Positions 27,024 to 35,254 of a stretch of DNA of 64,000 nucleotides are shown piece by piece. A program made the translations under genes and the position numbers. How positions within the stretch are numbered: the first letter of the stretch is position 1; each line of letters begins with the position of its first letter. The notes under the pieces were generated by a model. It saw nothing but the letters and a program-made list of their open reading frames with translations. It did no database searches and had not been told where the DNA came from. This DNA is from Phycisphaerae bacterium RAS1 (GTDB taxonomy: Bacteria; Planctomycetota; Phycisphaerae; UBA1845; Fen-1342), in assembly GCA_007859745.1 (NCBI GenBank), contig SMLU01000004.1, positions 310,001 through 374,000 of the forward strand, read 5' to 3'.

Positions 27024-27422
27024 TCATCCGTTCGTCGACTGGCGTTGTCGCGTATGGACCTCCGGCTCGGCTTTCTCACCGGCGGCGCCTGTGTACTCGA
27101 GGTCCCAGTCGTCATTGTGCATGATCCCCCGGCCGTCGGAAACCGAAACGAAGGAAAAACGCTTGCCGATTCCGCTGAAGCCGTGCGGTTCTCTGGGCGC
27201 CTTGACGACAACGTCCCCTTTGCCTACCACCCGCTCGTGGGTACCCAGCGCGCGCGCTTCCCCTTCCACGATCACCATCGTCGCCGCGCAGTCATGAACG
27301 TGAATCGGGATCTCCCCGGCAGGATCGACCTCAACCAGCAACACCTGCACGTCGCGGCCCGCGAAGAGCTCTTGTACACGCGTCCCCCTGCAGCCCGGGA
27401 CTTCCTTTTTCTCGACAATCAT
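27024..27422 (-). CDS. single-domain cupin protein
   Basis: A 132-residue protein with the cupin barrel motifs: EIPIHVHDCAATMVIVEGEA (metal ligands probable at His41 and His43, Glu53 in EGEA) and the second motif GKGDVVVKAPREPHGFSG (His80). The C-terminus is charged (EKAEPEVHTRQRQSTNG). Cupins of this type bind a metal and a small ligand or isomerise or oxidise it. ATG 27422 overlaps the AdoMet-decarboxylase-like stop by ATGA, so the gene is coupled to the operon above it and is its last member. Confidence 0.8.
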   Translation of the reverse strand: MIVEKKEVPGCRGTRVQELFAGRDVQVLLVEVDPAGEIPIHVHDCAATMVIVEGEARALGTHERVVGKGDVVVKAPREPHGFSGIGKRFSFVSVSDGRGIMHNDDWDLEYTGAAGEKAEPEVHTRQRQSTNG

Positions 27423-27811
27423 GAGATCTCCTTTAGGTCGCCCGACGCGTACCGAAAACGACGCACGCTCGGACCGGTATCACGCTGAATCAGCAGAACA
27501 TCCGCGGACTCCACGCGCCAAAACGCGTCCAACTGCCTAAGCACCGCGCGAAGGTGGTATGACTTGCAGCTGTAGACGTCAAAATGAAGCGTCTGGCCCT
27601 CGTCAAAATAGTGAAACGCGATGTGCGAGGTCACGATCCCGACGATCCCAGTAAACCCGAACTTTCCCTTGATCGCGATGGGCTCAAAAAGCTGAGTCAT
27701 GTCGATCGCCCGCACAAAGCCGGATAGAAACGCTCGAAGATCATCGCATGTGATTTCGTCCGGCCTTCGAGCGACCGTCGCAATGACGATTCCGTGTTGG
27801 TGTACGATCAC
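27419..27811 (-). CDS. S-adenosylmethionine decarboxylase-like protein
   Basis: A 130-residue protein with the SpeD-type pattern: Ser62 in GIVTSHIAFHYFDEG, where the canonical proenzyme self-cleaves before Ser to make a pyruvoyl group, and FDVYSCKSY with Cys82, the position of the catalytic Cys. In true SpeD the serine follows a Glu (ESHI); here it is Thr (TSHI), so self-cleavage is uncertain. The product would be a decarboxylated-AdoMet synthase for polyamine synthesis or a repurposed pyruvoyl-type enzyme. It is ATGA-coupled on both sides within the operon. Confidence 0.7.
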   Translation of the reverse strand: MIVHQHGIVIATVARRPDEITCDDLRAFLSGFVRAIDMTQLFEPIAIKGKFGFTGIVGIVTSHIAFHYFDEGQTLHFDVYSCKSYHLRAVLRQLDAFWRVESADVLLIQRDTGPSVRRFRYASGDLKEIS

Positions 27812-28278
27812 GCAGACACCTCGTGCGGCGGTGCATCGAACACTCGCACGCGCATCACCACGCGCGCATCGTCGAAGTCGCCAAGCTTGTTCTCATCCCA
27901 GTAGCGCCCATATTGAAGCGGATCGCGCCCAAGAAAGAAAGCCCTCGCGAGTTTCCGCGCCTGCTCCACGAAGCCCGCCGGCAGGCAGTGGGCCGCGTCG
28001 CACTCCCCGACGCAAAAAAGCCAGAATTCTCCCGCGACGACGCGCGGAACGAACGGAAAAATCCGGCAGATCAGCGGCTTGACGTCCTGGACGGAGCAGC
28101 GTCCTTCCTTGAGATACGGGCAGGCGCCGCGTTCCAGGAAGTACACGTCGTCCGCCCAATAGTGCATCGCATCAAGCCGCGTGAATTGGATGATCCGTTC
28201 CCGCTCCGTCCCCAATACGAGCGTGCGGCCCACGCAGCACTTCCCCCCGCACGTCCGGCACACATCGAGCAGGCTCAT
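27808..28278 (-). CDS. YkgJ-like Cys-cluster (CxxC) protein
   Basis: The protein starts MSLLDVCRTCGGKCCVGRT and contains CPYLKEGRCSVQDVKPLICR, then WLFCVGECDAAHC. This is the Zn/Fe-chelating Cys cluster family (YkgJ type), about 156 residues from ATG 28278. An ATG at 28359 would add 27 residues overlapping the ATPase gene and lacks a visible motif; the shorter form starts directly at the Cys cluster. The role in this family is unknown; oxidation-sensitive metal binding is typical. It ends in an ATGA overlap with the AdoMetDC-like gene. Confidence 0.75.
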   Translation of the reverse strand: MSLLDVCRTCGGKCCVGRTLVLGTERERIIQFTRLDAMHYWADDVYFLERGACPYLKEGRCSVQDVKPLICRIFPFVPRVVAGEFWLFCVGECDAAHCLPAGFVEQARKLARAFFLGRDPLQYGRYWDENKLGDFDDARVVMRVRVFDAPPHEVSA

Positions 28279-28337
28279 CTCGTCCGGCCGGCACGGCTGG
28301 CAGCTTCCGCCGCCGCTCTCCGTTTGGCTGATGCATC

Positions 28338-29456
28338 TCAGGCGGGATGGTCGGTGCATCGCTTGTCGATCCTCAAGCCGGTCTTCACGTCAAAGAACCG
28401 CAGCGCCGAGGCCGAACAACTGAGCCGGACGTCGCCGCCCGCAGGTCGGCGGGGGGCGCGAACAAGGGCGATTCCGCCCGGACTTGCGCAATGTACCACA
28501 AGGTCCGGCTCCACGCCCTCCACTAACTCAACCCGGGCGTTCCAGGCCAAGGTATCGGTGTCCCGCTCCGCTGCCGTCGAGCCCGCCTCTATCGAAATCT
28601 CATGCGGCCGAGCGCCCACCGTCACGCACTGGCCCGGGTAGACCGTAGGGCAGCGTTGAAGCGCGAGCTCGGTCGCCCCGCCGCCCTCCAGTTCGATCGT
28701 GACGACGCCGGCGTCCACGGCGCGAATGCGCCCCGGCATCAGGTTCATGGGCGGGTCGCCCACGAACGACGCAACGAAAACGCTGGCGGGATTGGTGAGT
28801 ATCTCCGTTGGCGTGCCGCACTGTTCCACTCGGCCCTGGTTCATCACAGCAATACGATCGGCGAGCGCGACTGCATCGTCCTGGTCGTGCGTAACATAAA
28901 CCGTGGTCACCCCGAACGTCCGCTGGATGCGCCTGATTTCCGCCCGCCCGGCGACGCGACGCTGGGCGTCGAGGCTGCTGAGCGGCTCGTCGAGCAGGAA
29001 ACAGGAGGGGCGGCGCACCAGGGCGCGGGCCAGCGCTACACGCTGCGCCTCGCCGCCGCTGAGCCGGCCGGGCCAGCGATCGAGCAGTTTCTCGATTCCC
29101 AGCAGTCGCGCGACCTCCTCCGCCTGCGCGGCTCGCTCAGCGCGTCCGATTCCGGCCACGCGAAGCGGATACTCGATGTTGCCCCGCACCGTTCGATGCG
29201 GATAGAGCGCGTAGCTCTGAAACACCATCGCGACGTTCCGCTTCTGCGGCGGCCATGCGGTGCGATCCTCGCCGTCAAACAGCACGCTGCCGCTGTCAGG
29301 CGCCTCCAGTCCGGCAATAATGCGCAGGAGCGTCGTCTTTCCACATCCGGAGGGACCAAGGAGGACGACCAATTCGCCGGCGGATGCCGCGAGCGAACAC
29401 TCGGCTAGCGCGCGGAGACTCCCGTAAATTTTTGAGATGAAATTGCATGTCACCAC
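28338..29456 (-). CDS. sugar-type ABC transporter ATPase (MalK/UgpC family)
   Basis: The about 372-residue ATPase powers the importer. Walker A GPSGCGKTT, Q loop VFQSYALYP, signature LSGGEAQRVALARAL, Walker B CFLLDEPLSSLDAQ and H loop VTHDQDDAVALADR are intact, followed by the C-terminal regulatory OB-fold domain (VTVGARPHEISIEAGS). GTG 29456 or 29453 places the typical short N-terminus before FISKIYGSLRAL; an ATG at 29483 would overlap the preceding gene by 22 nt. It lies between an unrelated membrane gene and the YkgJ-like gene in one polycistron. Confidence 0.88.
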   Translation of the reverse strand: MVTCNFISKIYGSLRALAECSLAASAGELVVLLGPSGCGKTTLLRIIAGLEAPDSGSVLFDGEDRTAWPPQKRNVAMVFQSYALYPHRTVRGNIEYPLRVAGIGRAERAAQAEEVARLLGIEKLLDRWPGRLSGGEAQRVALARALVRRPSCFLLDEPLSSLDAQRRVAGRAEIRRIQRTFGVTTVYVTHDQDDAVALADRIAVMNQGRVEQCGTPTEILTNPASVFVASFVGDPPMNLMPGRIRAVDAGVVTIELEGGGATELALQRCPTVYPGQCVTVGARPHEISIEAGSTAAERDTDTLAWNARVELVEGVEPDLVVHCASPGGIALVRAPRRPAGGDVRLSCSASALRFFDVKTGLRIDKRCTDHPA

Positions 29457-29461
29457 GTTGC

Positions 29462-30538
29462 TCAAGAAAGCGTCTCGATACACCCGTTGTAGGTCTCAGC
29501 AAGGAACCACACGTTTAACACCGACACACACGCAGTGACTAGCATGAAGACCAAGATCAGCGCGAGTTCGTAGTAATTGGGGCTGTCGGAGAAATGTCTA
29601 TACAAGCACAGGAACACAGAGATCACAACGAGGTCGATGCTGTCCCAGATCCAATATTTCAACACATGGCTGTGCTTCTTCCAGACTTTTGCAAAAGCGC
29701 CTTTCACCGGCCGCAGACATGACGCCCCCGCGGGCTGTTGGCTCGAAGCGTCGGTCTGGGCAGGCTTGCCAGAAACGATCTCGAGCATGGCAAAGTAGGT
29801 CATCGGAGATAGGATAATGAGCATGTCGACAATCGGCAACCACCACAGCAATTGGAGCCATTGCCCGGCCTGTGGCACAGCAACGGCAGCGTGATACAGC
29901 AGTCCAAACTCGGCCAATACGATCGTGCTCACCCACACGCACCTTCTCGTCTGCATGGTTGCCTTGTCGCAGCGCCAGAGCGGATCAACGGCACACACAA
30001 GGTAGCGCCCAACCAAAAGTAGCGTAGCAAGGACCTGACACCATCCCAGGGCATATAGAATCCATGGTATCCAACAGTTACTACACTTCACATTCATCGA
30101 ACACTGTGGACACTGCCCGGGAGAACTCGCTCCAGCAACCCGACTCCATACTCCATCAAACGATTTTTCGAGGATCAACGCAATGAGCACTAGATAGGAC
30201 CAGCGGACCGCCTTTGCAAACCGGCGCCGCAGACTGCTCGTCTGCTCTGTTGCGCGGGCGCAATCGCGAAGTCGCGCGAGTGCCTGCGTGGCTTCATCGG
30301 CAACGCGAGCCGCGCTAAGTATGGCCGTTAGTGCTTCGTAGTCTTCTTCTCGGAAGTGACCGAGGAACACAAGTTGTTTGTTCGCGCTAACGTACCACAG
30401 TTTCCTCTCCCAACGTAGCGGAATGGCCTTCAAGAGCGCCTTTGCGCTATCCTCGCTGCAGGCCGTGCGATAGCACACAATGCGGAGCATGGTTCCCGCT
30501 GCGCTCACATCGACCGCGGCGGCTTCGCTCATGACCAC
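29462..30538 (-). CDS. multi-spanning membrane protein of unknown function
   Basis: The 358-residue protein has a soluble N-terminus (ERKLWYVSANKQLVFLGHFR) and six or so hydrophobic helices (WSYLVLIALILEK, ILYALGWCQVLATLLLVGRYLV, WLPIVDMLIILSPM, LALILVFMLVTACVSVLNVW). A Cys-rich loop CPQCSMNVKCSNCWIPW lies between the first two. It has no ABC permease signature, yet it sits between the MalG-type permease and the ATPase, overlapping the permease stop by 10 nt. Lower-GC codon use compared with its neighbours is visible by eye (CAA, AAT, ATA, TTT more frequent). It may be a recent insertion or a regulator of the importer. Confidence 0.6.
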   Translation of the reverse strand: MVMSEAAAVDVSAAGTMLRIVCYRTACSEDSAKALLKAIPLRWERKLWYVSANKQLVFLGHFREEDYEALTAILSAARVADEATQALARLRDCARATEQTSSLRRRFAKAVRWSYLVLIALILEKSFDGVWSRVAGASSPGQCPQCSMNVKCSNCWIPWILYALGWCQVLATLLLVGRYLVCAVDPLWRCDKATMQTRRCVWVSTIVLAEFGLLYHAAVAVPQAGQWLQLLWWLPIVDMLIILSPMTYFAMLEIVSGKPAQTDASSQQPAGASCLRPVKGAFAKVWKKHSHVLKYWIWDSIDLVVISVFLCLYRHFSDSPNYYELALILVFMLVTACVSVLNVWFLAETYNGCIETLS

Positions 30539-31356
30539 ATTCCTCCCTGTAGCTCCCGGACGGCAAAGCGGCGTGCTGCAATCGCGAACAACAGGCCGGG
30601 AACCACGCTAATGGTGCTGATCGCCGCGACCTCGCCCCAGTACGTTCCGTGAGGAGTAACGAGGCCAGGGATGGCGACGGTGAGCGGCCGTGACTGGTAG
30701 CCGGTCAGCATCAGGGCCAGGAAAAACTCGTTCCAGGAGTTGACGAAGCAGAAGGCTGCGGTGGCAACCAGGCCGGGAAGGCAGGCCGGCAGAACCTGTG
30801 CGAGCAGCGTCATGAGCCGGCCGCTGCCATCCAGCAGGGACGCTTCGTCGATGTCCGTGGGAATCTCGTCGAAGAACCCCTTCATGACCCAGGTCGCCAG
30901 CGCCAACCCCACGGCAGCGTGGACCAATATGATGGCTGCATAGGAGTCGATCAGTTGCAAGCGCGTGAAGATCAGAAACAGCGGCAGCGCGATGGTCGTC
31001 GCAGGCGCCATGCGCACGCTCATCAGCGCCAGCAGAATGGTGCGCGCCCCGCGGAAGCGGCGGCGTGACGCGGCGTACGCCAGGGGCACGCCGAGCAGAA
31101 GGGCCAGCGCGGCGCTGGCGGATGCGATCAGCAGTGAATTCAGCAGCGGGCGCAGTTGGCCGCTCTGGGCTAGGACCGCGCGGTAATGGGTCAGGGTCGG
31201 TTCGAAGAGCCACCGCGGCGGGCTGGCCAGTGCGTCGGCGCGCGTTTTGAGCGACGTCAATGCGCCCCAGACGATCGGAAAAAGGACGCTCCCGGCGAGC
31301 AGCGCTCCGAAGAGCGCCGCCGTCACGCCGCCCAGCGTACCCGCCCGCCGGCTCAT
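30529..31356 (-). CDS. ABC transporter permease (MalG type)
   Basis: A 275-residue inner-membrane permease with six predicted helices. The cytoplasmic EAA-loop region is DIDEASLLDGSGRLMTLLAQ, just after the motif GFFDEIP. The conserved NSWNEFFLALMLTGYQSRPL lies near the C-terminus, as in MalG-type partners. ATG 31356 overlaps the MalF-type stop as ATGA; an upstream extension to 31431 would overlap that gene entirely and is rejected. It forms the heteromeric channel with the next gene up. Confidence 0.88.
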   Translation of the reverse strand: MSRRAGTLGGVTAALFGALLAGSVLFPIVWGALTSLKTRADALASPPRWLFEPTLTHYRAVLAQSGQLRPLLNSLLIASASAALALLLGVPLAYAASRRRFRGARTILLALMSVRMAPATTIALPLFLIFTRLQLIDSYAAIILVHAAVGLALATWVMKGFFDEIPTDIDEASLLDGSGRLMTLLAQVLPACLPGLVATAAFCFVNSWNEFFLALMLTGYQSRPLTVAIPGLVTPHGTYWGEVAAISTISVVPGLLFAIAARRFAVRELQGGMWS

Positions 31357-32240
31357 CTTAGAACTCCAGCCCGCAGGCGCGGCATGGTTGCACTCGCTGC
31401 GACGTACGTAATGAGATACAGGATCACGCACAAGGCCGCGGCGTAGCCGAAGTCCCAGTATTTGAACGCCACGCGCCAGACGTGAAGGCTGACCAGTTCG
31501 GACGCTGTTCCGGGGCCGCCGCCCGTCAGAACATACACCTTGTCAAACTCTTTGAACGACTCGATGGCGCGGATAAGGGCGACCGTGAAGATCGCCGGCG
31601 CGAGGCGGCGCAGCGTCACGTCGAAGAACGCCCGAATTCGCGAGGCGCCGTCGGCCCACGCGGCTTCGAGCGGCGGCTTTGAAAGCGCACCGCGCGCCGT
31701 TAGCAGGAAAAAGCAGACGAACGGCCCCCACTGCCACAGGTCGATAAGCGCCAGCGTGACGAGAATTGTCTCTGGCGAACTCAACACCCCGCGCGCGCCG
31801 GCGAATCCGAGTTGCGCCAGATAGTGGCTGACAGGGCCGAACTCGCCTTGAAGCAGGAGGCGCCAATACAGTCCAACCACGACCGACGGCAGGAGCAGTG
31901 GGAGAATCAGGATCGGCGAAAGCCATCGCTGCAGGCGCTCGCGTTCGACGAACAGCTCCGCGAATAGCAAGCCAATCACCACCTGCGGAAACACACACAG
32001 AGCAGCGAAAAGCAGGGACCTACCGCTGCTAGCCATGAATGTGGATTGCCGCGAAAACGCCCGCGCATAGTTCTCTATGCCGATAAACTCGCCAGACCCT
32101 TCGGGTGTTGCGAAGCTCAAATTCGTGAACGAAAGCCACAGCATGTAGATAAACGGTCCCAGAAACACTGCGCAAAGAAAGAGCATGCATGGACCAACGG
32201 TCCACCAAAGCGAAACGTCGCCTCCTGGTCGCCGGCGCAT
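31353..32240 (-). CDS. ABC transporter permease (MalF type)
   Basis: The about 295-residue product starts with MRRRPGGDVSLWWTVGPCML and has six helices. The cytoplasmic coupling motif is EAAWADGASRIRAFFDVTLRRLAP, followed by the typical SFKEFDKVYVLTGGGPGTAS. ATG 32240 (or GTG 32243) starts just after the binding-protein stop. It pairs with the downstream MalG-type permease. Confidence 0.88.
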   Translation of the reverse strand: MRRRPGGDVSLWWTVGPCMLFLCAVFLGPFIYMLWLSFTNLSFATPEGSGEFIGIENYARAFSRQSTFMASSGRSLLFAALCVFPQVVIGLLFAELFVERERLQRWLSPILILPLLLPSVVVGLYWRLLLQGEFGPVSHYLAQLGFAGARGVLSSPETILVTLALIDLWQWGPFVCFFLLTARGALSKPPLEAAWADGASRIRAFFDVTLRRLAPAIFTVALIRAIESFKEFDKVYVLTGGGPGTASELVSLHVWRVAFKYWDFGYAAALCVILYLITYVAASATMPRLRAGVLR

Positions 32241-32248
32241 CACGCATC

Positions 32249-33685
32249 TCAACGTGGCGGGTATTTGAGTTCGGCTTTCTCGCCAAGCAGCGCCTTGATT
32301 TGGAGGGCCGCGGAGTCCAGCGAGTCCTTCACGCTCTTCTGGCCGGCCAACGCCTCTGAGATCGCGGTCTTTATGACCTCGCCGATCTGCAGCGATTCCG
32401 GAATCGTGTAGAGCATTGCTGGATGGGTGTTCTTGAGCGCGTCGATGCTGGTCCGCGTCCACGGAAGCGAGACGACTTCGCTGTCCTCATACGTCGACTT
32501 TCGCGGCGAGGCGCCGCCGAGCTTCTGCTGTCGAACCTGGCTGTCAGCCCGGAGCATCCACTCGACAAAGAGATAGGCGGCCTCCGGAGACCGGGAAGTC
32601 GCCGGAATGTAGTAGGATTGGCCGCCGATCTGATGCATGCGCCCCGCGCTGCCCGCTGGGATCATGCAGTATCCCATCTTGCCGGCGACTTTTGACTGCT
32701 GAGGGTCTTCGAGCGTATACGTCGAGTCTGTCCACATGAGGCACATTGCAACTTTCCCCTGCTGCATGAGCGCTAGGGCGTCGTCCCAGGTGAACGAAAG
32801 CGAGTCGGCCGGAGCGTATTTCAGAAGGGCCTTGTAATACTCCGTGGCCGCAATCGCCGCCGGGGAGTTTATGACGATTGGACCATACTTGGAAGGGTCG
32901 CGGGTGTCGAGAATCGCTCCGCCAAATGAATACAGGAAGTTGATGTACTCCTGCCAGAGCGCCATATGCTTCTTTCCCTGAATCAGCGTACCGTACAAAC
33001 CGCGTTCGGGGCGCGTAAAGAACTCGGCGATGTCACGATATTGCCGCCAATCTGAGGGTGCAGCGAGCTCATAACCGAACCTCTCGCGAAATCGCGCGCG
33101 TTCAGTCTGATCCTCAAAGAGGTCTTTTCGGTACCAGGTATACATCGTGAGAACCATCATTGGGTAGCCAAATGGTTTTCCGTCGTACCACCCCATCGTC
33201 TTCCAGACCGGGAAAAGATCTCCATCAGGATTGAATAACGGATCATGCAGCTTGGAGTCAGCCAGGAACTCGGTGAGCGGGCGCAACTGCTGCTGCGTTA
33301 CGAGACGTCCCATGTCAAAGTAGACTTGGACAATGAGGTCGTAGTGGCCTGCTTTTGAGTTGAGGTCGAAGGCGACTTTCTGTAGGACGGCTTCCGCCTC
33401 GTACCGCTCCACTTCAACCTTGATTCCTGTGGCGTTTTCGAAGTCCCCTTTCATCTTGTCGATCGCCTGGAGTGGAGCGTAGTCCTCTCCGATCATTCGA
33501 ATCGTCCGGCCGCGAAACGGCTCCGCGGCCTTCTGAAGGGACCATCCCGCGTGCGTCGCCGGTTGGCTTGCGGGGCTAGTTGCCGACCGCGCGGAGTCCG
33601 ATTCTCGGCATGCGGCCGGGAGCAGAAGCAAGAGAAGGGAAAGCACAGGAGCAACGAACGGAATCTGAAAGCGGTGCCGAGACAT
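32249..33685 (-). CDS. extracellular solute-binding lipoprotein (family 1)
   Basis: ATG 33685 gives a signal peptide with lipobox LPAAC (Cys26), so the 478-residue protein is lipid-anchored. The mature region begins with GRTIRMIGEDYAPLQAIDKM and has the family 1 features of sugar-binding proteins: FENATGIKVEVERYEAEAVL, GKPFGYPMMVLTMYTWYRKD, GKVAMCLMWTDSTY and KMGYCMIPAGSAG. It captures substrate for the permeases encoded just downstream. The ligand is unknown; related proteins bind sugars, polyols or glycerol-phosphate. It heads the operon. Confidence 0.88.
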   Translation of the reverse strand: MSRHRFQIPFVAPVLSLLLLLLPAACRESDSARSATSPASQPATHAGWSLQKAAEPFRGRTIRMIGEDYAPLQAIDKMKGDFENATGIKVEVERYEAEAVLQKVAFDLNSKAGHYDLIVQVYFDMGRLVTQQQLRPLTEFLADSKLHDPLFNPDGDLFPVWKTMGWYDGKPFGYPMMVLTMYTWYRKDLFEDQTERARFRERFGYELAAPSDWRQYRDIAEFFTRPERGLYGTLIQGKKHMALWQEYINFLYSFGGAILDTRDPSKYGPIVINSPAAIAATEYYKALLKYAPADSLSFTWDDALALMQQGKVAMCLMWTDSTYTLEDPQQSKVAGKMGYCMIPAGSAGRMHQIGGQSYYIPATSRSPEAAYLFVEWMLRADSQVRQQKLGGASPRKSTYEDSEVVSLPWTRTSIDALKNTHPAMLYTIPESLQIGEVIKTAISEALAGQKSVKDSLDSAALQIKALLGEKAELKYPPR

Positions 33686-33859
33686 GGCTGGCCTTTCGAG
33701 GTCCATCGAGTGCCACTGCAGGCGTTCTCGGCCGCCCAAGGAACACTACCTCAAGCCGTTGCCAGAGAACCAGTCCGCATCACGCTGAGGCGCCGGCGCA
33801 CTCGTACGATACCCGTCCAGTGCAGCCGCAACAAGCTGACCCGGGGCTCGATCTTGCCG

Positions 33860-33890
33860 GGGGTCGGCGTCACAATTGTGGGTAAGTCAC
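33860..33890. repeat. left terminal inverted repeat of the insertion sequence
   Basis: GGGGTCGGCGTCA begins the left end; the matching start of the right end read on the minus strand is GGGGTGGGCGTCA. The shared positions total 23 of 31. Confidence 0.75.
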
Positions 33891-34591
33891 GCGGCGGCGA
33901 GCGGGTGGGTTTGCCAGAGGCGCTCCCAGTCGCCGTTGAGCCAGGCGCTGCGAAGCGAGAGCACGGCTTGCGAGCCGCGTTCGGACCAGCGCATGCCGCT
34001 GCGTTTCATGCGCAACGCGACCACGTGCTTACAGGCCGCTTCCACGCGACCCGAGCCGATGTCCAGCCCGGCCGCCCGGAAGCGGTCGTAGGCCAGTCGG
34101 CTGTCCTGGTTGCTGAGGTAGGTCAGCAGTCCGTCCAGGGCGAGGCGCTTGGCGCGGCCGCGCAGGCGCGCACGCTGCTGTCGCAGGCGCTCCAGAATCG
34201 CGCGCACGTTGCCATCCCACAGCAACAGCTCGATTTCCTTGACCCAGGCCGTAGTCGCCGGCGTGCCTTCGCCATGCAGCAGGCGCCCGCAAGTCCAGAC
34301 GTGCTGCAGCGCGTGGTACCAATCGACGATGCAGATCGCCTCTTTGAGCAATCCGCCGATGTGCTTCCAGATCCACTCCGCCCCGTCGCCCAGCAGCACG
34401 ACCCGTTGGGCGCGCTCCAGCCCGCAGCGGCAGGCCAAGGCCCACACAAAGCCCACGAACTCCGCCGCACTCTCGAAGCGCACCGCGTAGCGCGTGGCCC
34501 GCGGACCCGCCGGCGGATCGCTATAGCACGCCACGCACTTGGCCTCATGCCAGCCGCTCTCTTGATGGACTTGCACTCCGTCCGTCAGCAC
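33887..34591 (-). CDS. ISKra4-type transposase, C-terminal part
   Basis: The second frame carries the catalytic core: VLTDGVQVHQESGWHEAKC, LLGDGAEWIWKHIGGLLKEA, and the C-terminal AAGLDIGSGRVEAACKHVVA with LRMKRSGMRWSERGSQAVL. Asp in DGVQVH and in GDGAEW and Glu in GRVEAAC fit a DDE triad. In this frame the open reading continues upstream of the ATG at 34591 (SPAPAPEAAPHTCYVLTDG), so it is normally reached by frameshift from the upstream part. Some ISKra4-family elements are reported to use a -1 programmed frameshift. Confidence 0.8.
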   Translation of the reverse strand: MLTDGVQVHQESGWHEAKCVACYSDPPAGPRATRYAVRFESAAEFVGFVWALACRCGLERAQRVVLLGDGAEWIWKHIGGLLKEAICIVDWYHALQHVWTCGRLLHGEGTPATTAWVKEIELLLWDGNVRAILERLRQQRARLRGRAKRLALDGLLTYLSNQDSRLAYDRFRAAGLDIGSGRVEAACKHVVALRMKRSGMRWSERGSQAVLSLRSAWLNGDWERLWQTHPLAAA

Positions 34592-35157
34592 GTAACACGT
34601 GTGCGGGGCGGCCTCGGGTGCAGGCGCCGGCGACTCAGCGCCGCCGCCTGTTGCTCTTCCTGCTGGGCCGCCACGCCGCCCACCTTTTCGGTCAGCCGCT
34701 GAACCGTGGATTCGCTCAGCCGCTGCCCGGTCAAACGCTGCAGCGTGGCGGCGGCGTTGGCGAAGGTGTCATGCACGCCCAGCAGAGCGGCCGCCTGAGC
34801 CAGCCCAACGCTCTCGGGACCGGCCCCCAGGCCGATGCGTTGGTCGTAGGGCAAAGCCGACTGACCGCAGTGCCGGCAACGGTAATAGGCCCGGCGGATC
34901 GCAAGCGTGCCCATCTGCGTGGCAATCGTCTTGGGCCGGTGTTCGACGAAACGCTGCGTTTGGCCGCACGAGCAGGGGCGATGCGGCCCTTCGTAGCCCA
35001 GCTTGCGCCCAGCCAGATGAATTTCGAGCGCCTTGACGCCAATCCGCCGCACCACGGATAGCAACGCCGGCTCCAACTGCGTCAGATCATCCGTCAGACC
35101 GACGCCATCCGCCGCACACAACGCCAACACCGCCTGCGCAACCTCGCTAAAATCCAC
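34585..35157 (-). CDS. ISKra4-type transposase, N-terminal part
   Basis: The 190-residue frame has the N-terminal zinc-finger and HTH half: CSCGQTQRFVEHRPKTIAT, RRAYYRCRHCGQSALPYDQ and ALLGVHDTFANAAATLQRLT with LSESTVQRLTEK. It ends QQAAALSRRRLHPRPPRTRV then TC-stop. The last about 15 residues are out of frame relative to the true protein, which continues in the -1 frame from around GAGCAACAGG. A -1 shift between about 34620 and 34680 (minus strand) would fuse the two parts into one about 420-residue transposase. Confidence 0.75.
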   Translation of the reverse strand: MDFSEVAQAVLALCAADGVGLTDDLTQLEPALLSVVRRIGVKALEIHLAGRKLGYEGPHRPCSCGQTQRFVEHRPKTIATQMGTLAIRRAYYRCRHCGQSALPYDQRIGLGAGPESVGLAQAAALLGVHDTFANAAATLQRLTGQRLSESTVQRLTEKVGGVAAQQEEQQAAALSRRRLHPRPPRTRVTC

Positions 35158-35223
35158 GATGGCCCTCCTTCGCCAATGGCTCGCTCCAAACCACAGGCCA
35201 TTGAAACCAAGCGCAGGGCCTTT

Positions 35224-35254
35224 GTCATTTACCCCTTATGTTGACGCCCACCCC
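35224..35254. repeat. right terminal inverted repeat of the insertion sequence
   Basis: Read on the minus strand it is GGGGTGGGCGTCAACATAAG followed by GGGTAAATGAC. It borders the transposase start with about 65 bp of non-coding DNA between them. Confidence 0.75.

Larger units (their letters stand above)
33860..35254. mobile_element. ISKra4-family insertion sequence, 1395 bp
   Basis: Imperfect terminal inverted repeats match at 23 of 31 positions (33860-33890 and 35224-35254). They flank a transposase split in two minus-strand frames. TTGCCG occurs directly outside each end (33854-33859 and 35255-35260), a 6-bp target-site duplication. Together these define both ends. It lies about 175 bp upstream of the ABC-transporter operon start. 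No complete second copy is visible in this window. Confidence 0.8.
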
